NCBI GenBank assembly: GCA_037147175.1
Contig: JBAWVS010000001.1
Location: forward strand, 1 to 64,000
Direction: 5' to 3'
DNA length: 64,000 nucleotides
Source of the DNA: a bacterium
GTDB taxonomy: Bacteria > Cyanobacteriota > Vampirovibrionia > Gastranaerophilales > UBA9971
The notes below the pieces were generated by a model. The model saw nothing but the letters and a program-made list of their open reading frames with translations, did no database searches and was not told where the DNA came from. Below are positions 62,727 to 64,000 of this stretch, piece after piece; positions within the stretch are counted from its first letter, which is position 1, and the number at the start of each line of letters is the position of its first letter. The position numbers and the translations under genes are program-made.

Positions 62727-63062
62727 TTATTCATTCACAAAGGATGATTCGCCCTTGCCACCAAGAAGACGCAGATTGGTACCTCTTACAAAGTATCTTT
62801 CTCTTTTGTTTCCTTCGTTATCTGTCCATCCGCTTACGTCAAGACGACCTTCTATTGCAACAAGACGACCTTTTTTAACATATTCACCGGCTATTTCAGC
62901 GCTTTTATCCCATAATTCTATGTTAAACCAGTCAGTTTTATCGCCTTCTTTGGTCCATCTGTTTACGGCAACAGAAAAAGCAGTTTTAACTTTACCGGAT
63001 TCAAAATATTTCATTTCCGGATCTTGACCGACTCTCCCTACAAGAACAACAGAATTTATCAT
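62727..63062 (-). CDS. ssb: Single-stranded DNA-binding protein, short form
   Basis: 111 aa OB-fold protein: INSVVLVGRVGQDPEMKYF, FSVAVNRW, DWFNIELWDKSAE and YVKKGRLVAIEGRL. The chain ends GGKGESSFVNE and lacks the acidic DDIPF-type tail that recruits partners in most bacteria, as in short cyanobacterial SSBs. First gene of the run toward the kinase. Confidence 0.93.
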   Translation of the reverse strand: MINSVVLVGRVGQDPEMKYFESGKVKTAFSVAVNRWTKEGDKTDWFNIELWDKSAEIAGEYVKKGRLVAIEGRLDVSGWTDNEGNKRERYFVRGTNLRLLGGKGESSFVNE

Positions 63063-63271
63063 ATAATATCCTCTTTTTTTGGACTTTATTTTTCAACACT
63101 AACCATTAATCGATTACATTATACCAAAAACAAAAATAATAAAATTGCATGTGAATTATCTTCATTGTATTGTCATTGCGTAGAATAAAACATACTGTCT
63201 TCGCGAACTTGTTTCTGTAGGACAAAGGAAAATTATAAATAAAAAAAGTATAAAAATATAAGGAAATAAAC

Positions 63272-64000
63272 ATGACAAACAAAATCAAAGTAGCGGTAAG
63301 CGGTGCTTGCGGAAAAATGGGTCAGGCAGTCATAAAAGCAGTTAATGCAGAGGCTGATTTGGAGCTTGTTTCGGCTATAGATGTTATAAATACAGGAAAA
63401 GACATCGGTGAAATTGTCGAAAATAAAACCTGCGGGGTTTTAATAGAAAATTCCCTTGAGCATGCTTTAAAAACAAAAAAAATTGATGTTGTTGTTGACT
63501 TTACAAATCCTGATCTGGTGTTTGAAAACTCAAAACTGATTCTTGAAAACGGCGCAAGACCTGTAATTGGCACAACAGGACTTACTGTAAGCCAGCTTGA
63601 AGAACTTAAAAAATTGTCTGAACAGAAAGAATTGGGGGCTTTAGTTGCACCAAATTTTGCAGTAGGTGCAGTTTTAATGATGATGTTTTCTCAGAAAGCT
63701 TCAAAATATTTTTCTAACGCAGAAATTATCGAACTTCATCACAATAACAAAAAAGATGCTCCGTCAGGAACTGCAATAAAAACAGCCCAACTTATGACGC
63801 AGGAACGTGCTGAATTCGGAAAAGATAATTGCCCTGAAGTTGAAACCTACAAAGGTTCACGAGGAGGAGTTACAGAATCAAATATTCATATTCACAGTGT
63901 GAGGCTTCCCGGATTTATTGCACATCAGGAAGTTATTTTCGGCTCGGCAGGACAGGCTTTTACACTCAGACATGATTCTTTTGACAGAATTAGTTTCATG
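63272..64000 (+). CDS. dapB: 4-hydroxy-tetrahydrodipicolinate reductase, partial (3' end outside)
   Basis: First 243 residues. NAD(P)-binding KVAVSGACGKMGQAV, VVVDFTNPDL and VIGTTGL, then the catalytic ELHHNNKKDAPSGTA and GSRGGV. It reduces the cyclised lysine-pathway intermediate toward meso-diaminopimelate, needed for lysine and peptidoglycan. AAGGAAA lies before the ATG. It is cut by the window edge about 10-25 residues before the expected stop. Confidence 0.95.
   Translation, partial: MTNKIKVAVSGACGKMGQAVIKAVNAEADLELVSAIDVINTGKDIGEIVENKTCGVLIENSLEHALKTKKIDVVVDFTNPDLVFENSKLILENGARPVIGTTGLTVSQLEELKKLSEQKELGALVAPNFAVGAVLMMMFSQKASKYFSNAEIIELHHNNKKDAPSGTAIKTAQLMTQERAEFGKDNCPEVETYKGSRGGVTESNIHIHSVRLPGFIAHQEVIFGSAGQAFTLRHDSFDRISFM

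Overview
The window is AT-rich bacterial chromosome, most likely from a Melainabacteria/Vampirovibrionia (Gastranaerophilales-type) relative of the Cyanobacteria. The reasons are the tig-clpP-clpX order, a cyanobacterial-type ClpC with UVR segment, TrmFO, a short SSB without the acidic tail, and a membrane protein whose N-terminus carries a DTVSFS-like motif that I associate with that group. The taxonomic call is inference; no rRNA is present.

Bases 1-17,870 are core chromosome: a zinc-ribbon orphan between two inverted palindromic repeats, mazG-trmFO, the tig-clpP-clpX protease/chaperone operon, tRNA-Gly(GCC), a Gfo/Idh/MocA oxidoreductase, alr, clpC, small unknown or membrane proteins, class I fumarase, def-fmt and tRNA-Pro(GGG). 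Bases 57,963-64,000 are core again: an AI-2E-type permease, pyrimidine-nucleoside phosphorylase, a PdxA-family dehydrogenase beside a DUF1537 four-carbon-acid kinase, ssb, and the start of dapB.

Between these lie 40,085 bp of inserted DNA. The 3' end of tRNA-Pro (42-43 bp) occurs three times without mismatch: in the intact tRNA, at 28,074-28,116 and at 57,914-57,955. This divides the insert into two tandem integrative elements. Each has its own tyrosine integrase, and each has its own short repeats, with an 11-bp internal period, near both ends. Element 1 (about 10.2 kb) carries a CopG/RHH-like protein, an XRE regulator with a palindromic candidate operator, a set of envelope/secreted proteins (LppM-like WG-repeat lipoprotein, SH3-like secreted protein, TonB-C-like protein, unknown 444-aa protein), then winged-helix proteins, a rolling-circle-type replication initiator, excisionase and integrase.

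Element 2 (about 29.8 kb) begins with integrase and small excisionase-like proteins, a solitary DNA methyltransferase, a DUF4373-type replication protein, a block of unknown genes with a frameshifted paralogue and striking palindromes, an ArdC antirestriction protein and a second, catalytic-domain-only recombinase. Its cargo half has two modules. One is a histidine kinase/response regulator pair with exported proteins: a duplicated LTxxQ-type protein and a three-member family with a repeated ELGI/LGL-x-x-SG domain. A shared TTCTTAAGAA-type operator lies before the three transcription units. The other is a redox/metalloid-type cluster: NifX-like protein, MerR, methyltransferase, thioredoxin, ArsR, ferredoxin, TolC-MFP-RND efflux, DUF2892, C_GCAxxG_C_C protein and a YeiH-family permease, beside a decayed arsC. 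The element ends with the 'mobile mystery' HTH-Fic pair behind three operators spaced exactly 33 bp apart. I saw no phage structural genes, relaxase, type IV secretion genes, CRISPR array or rRNA.
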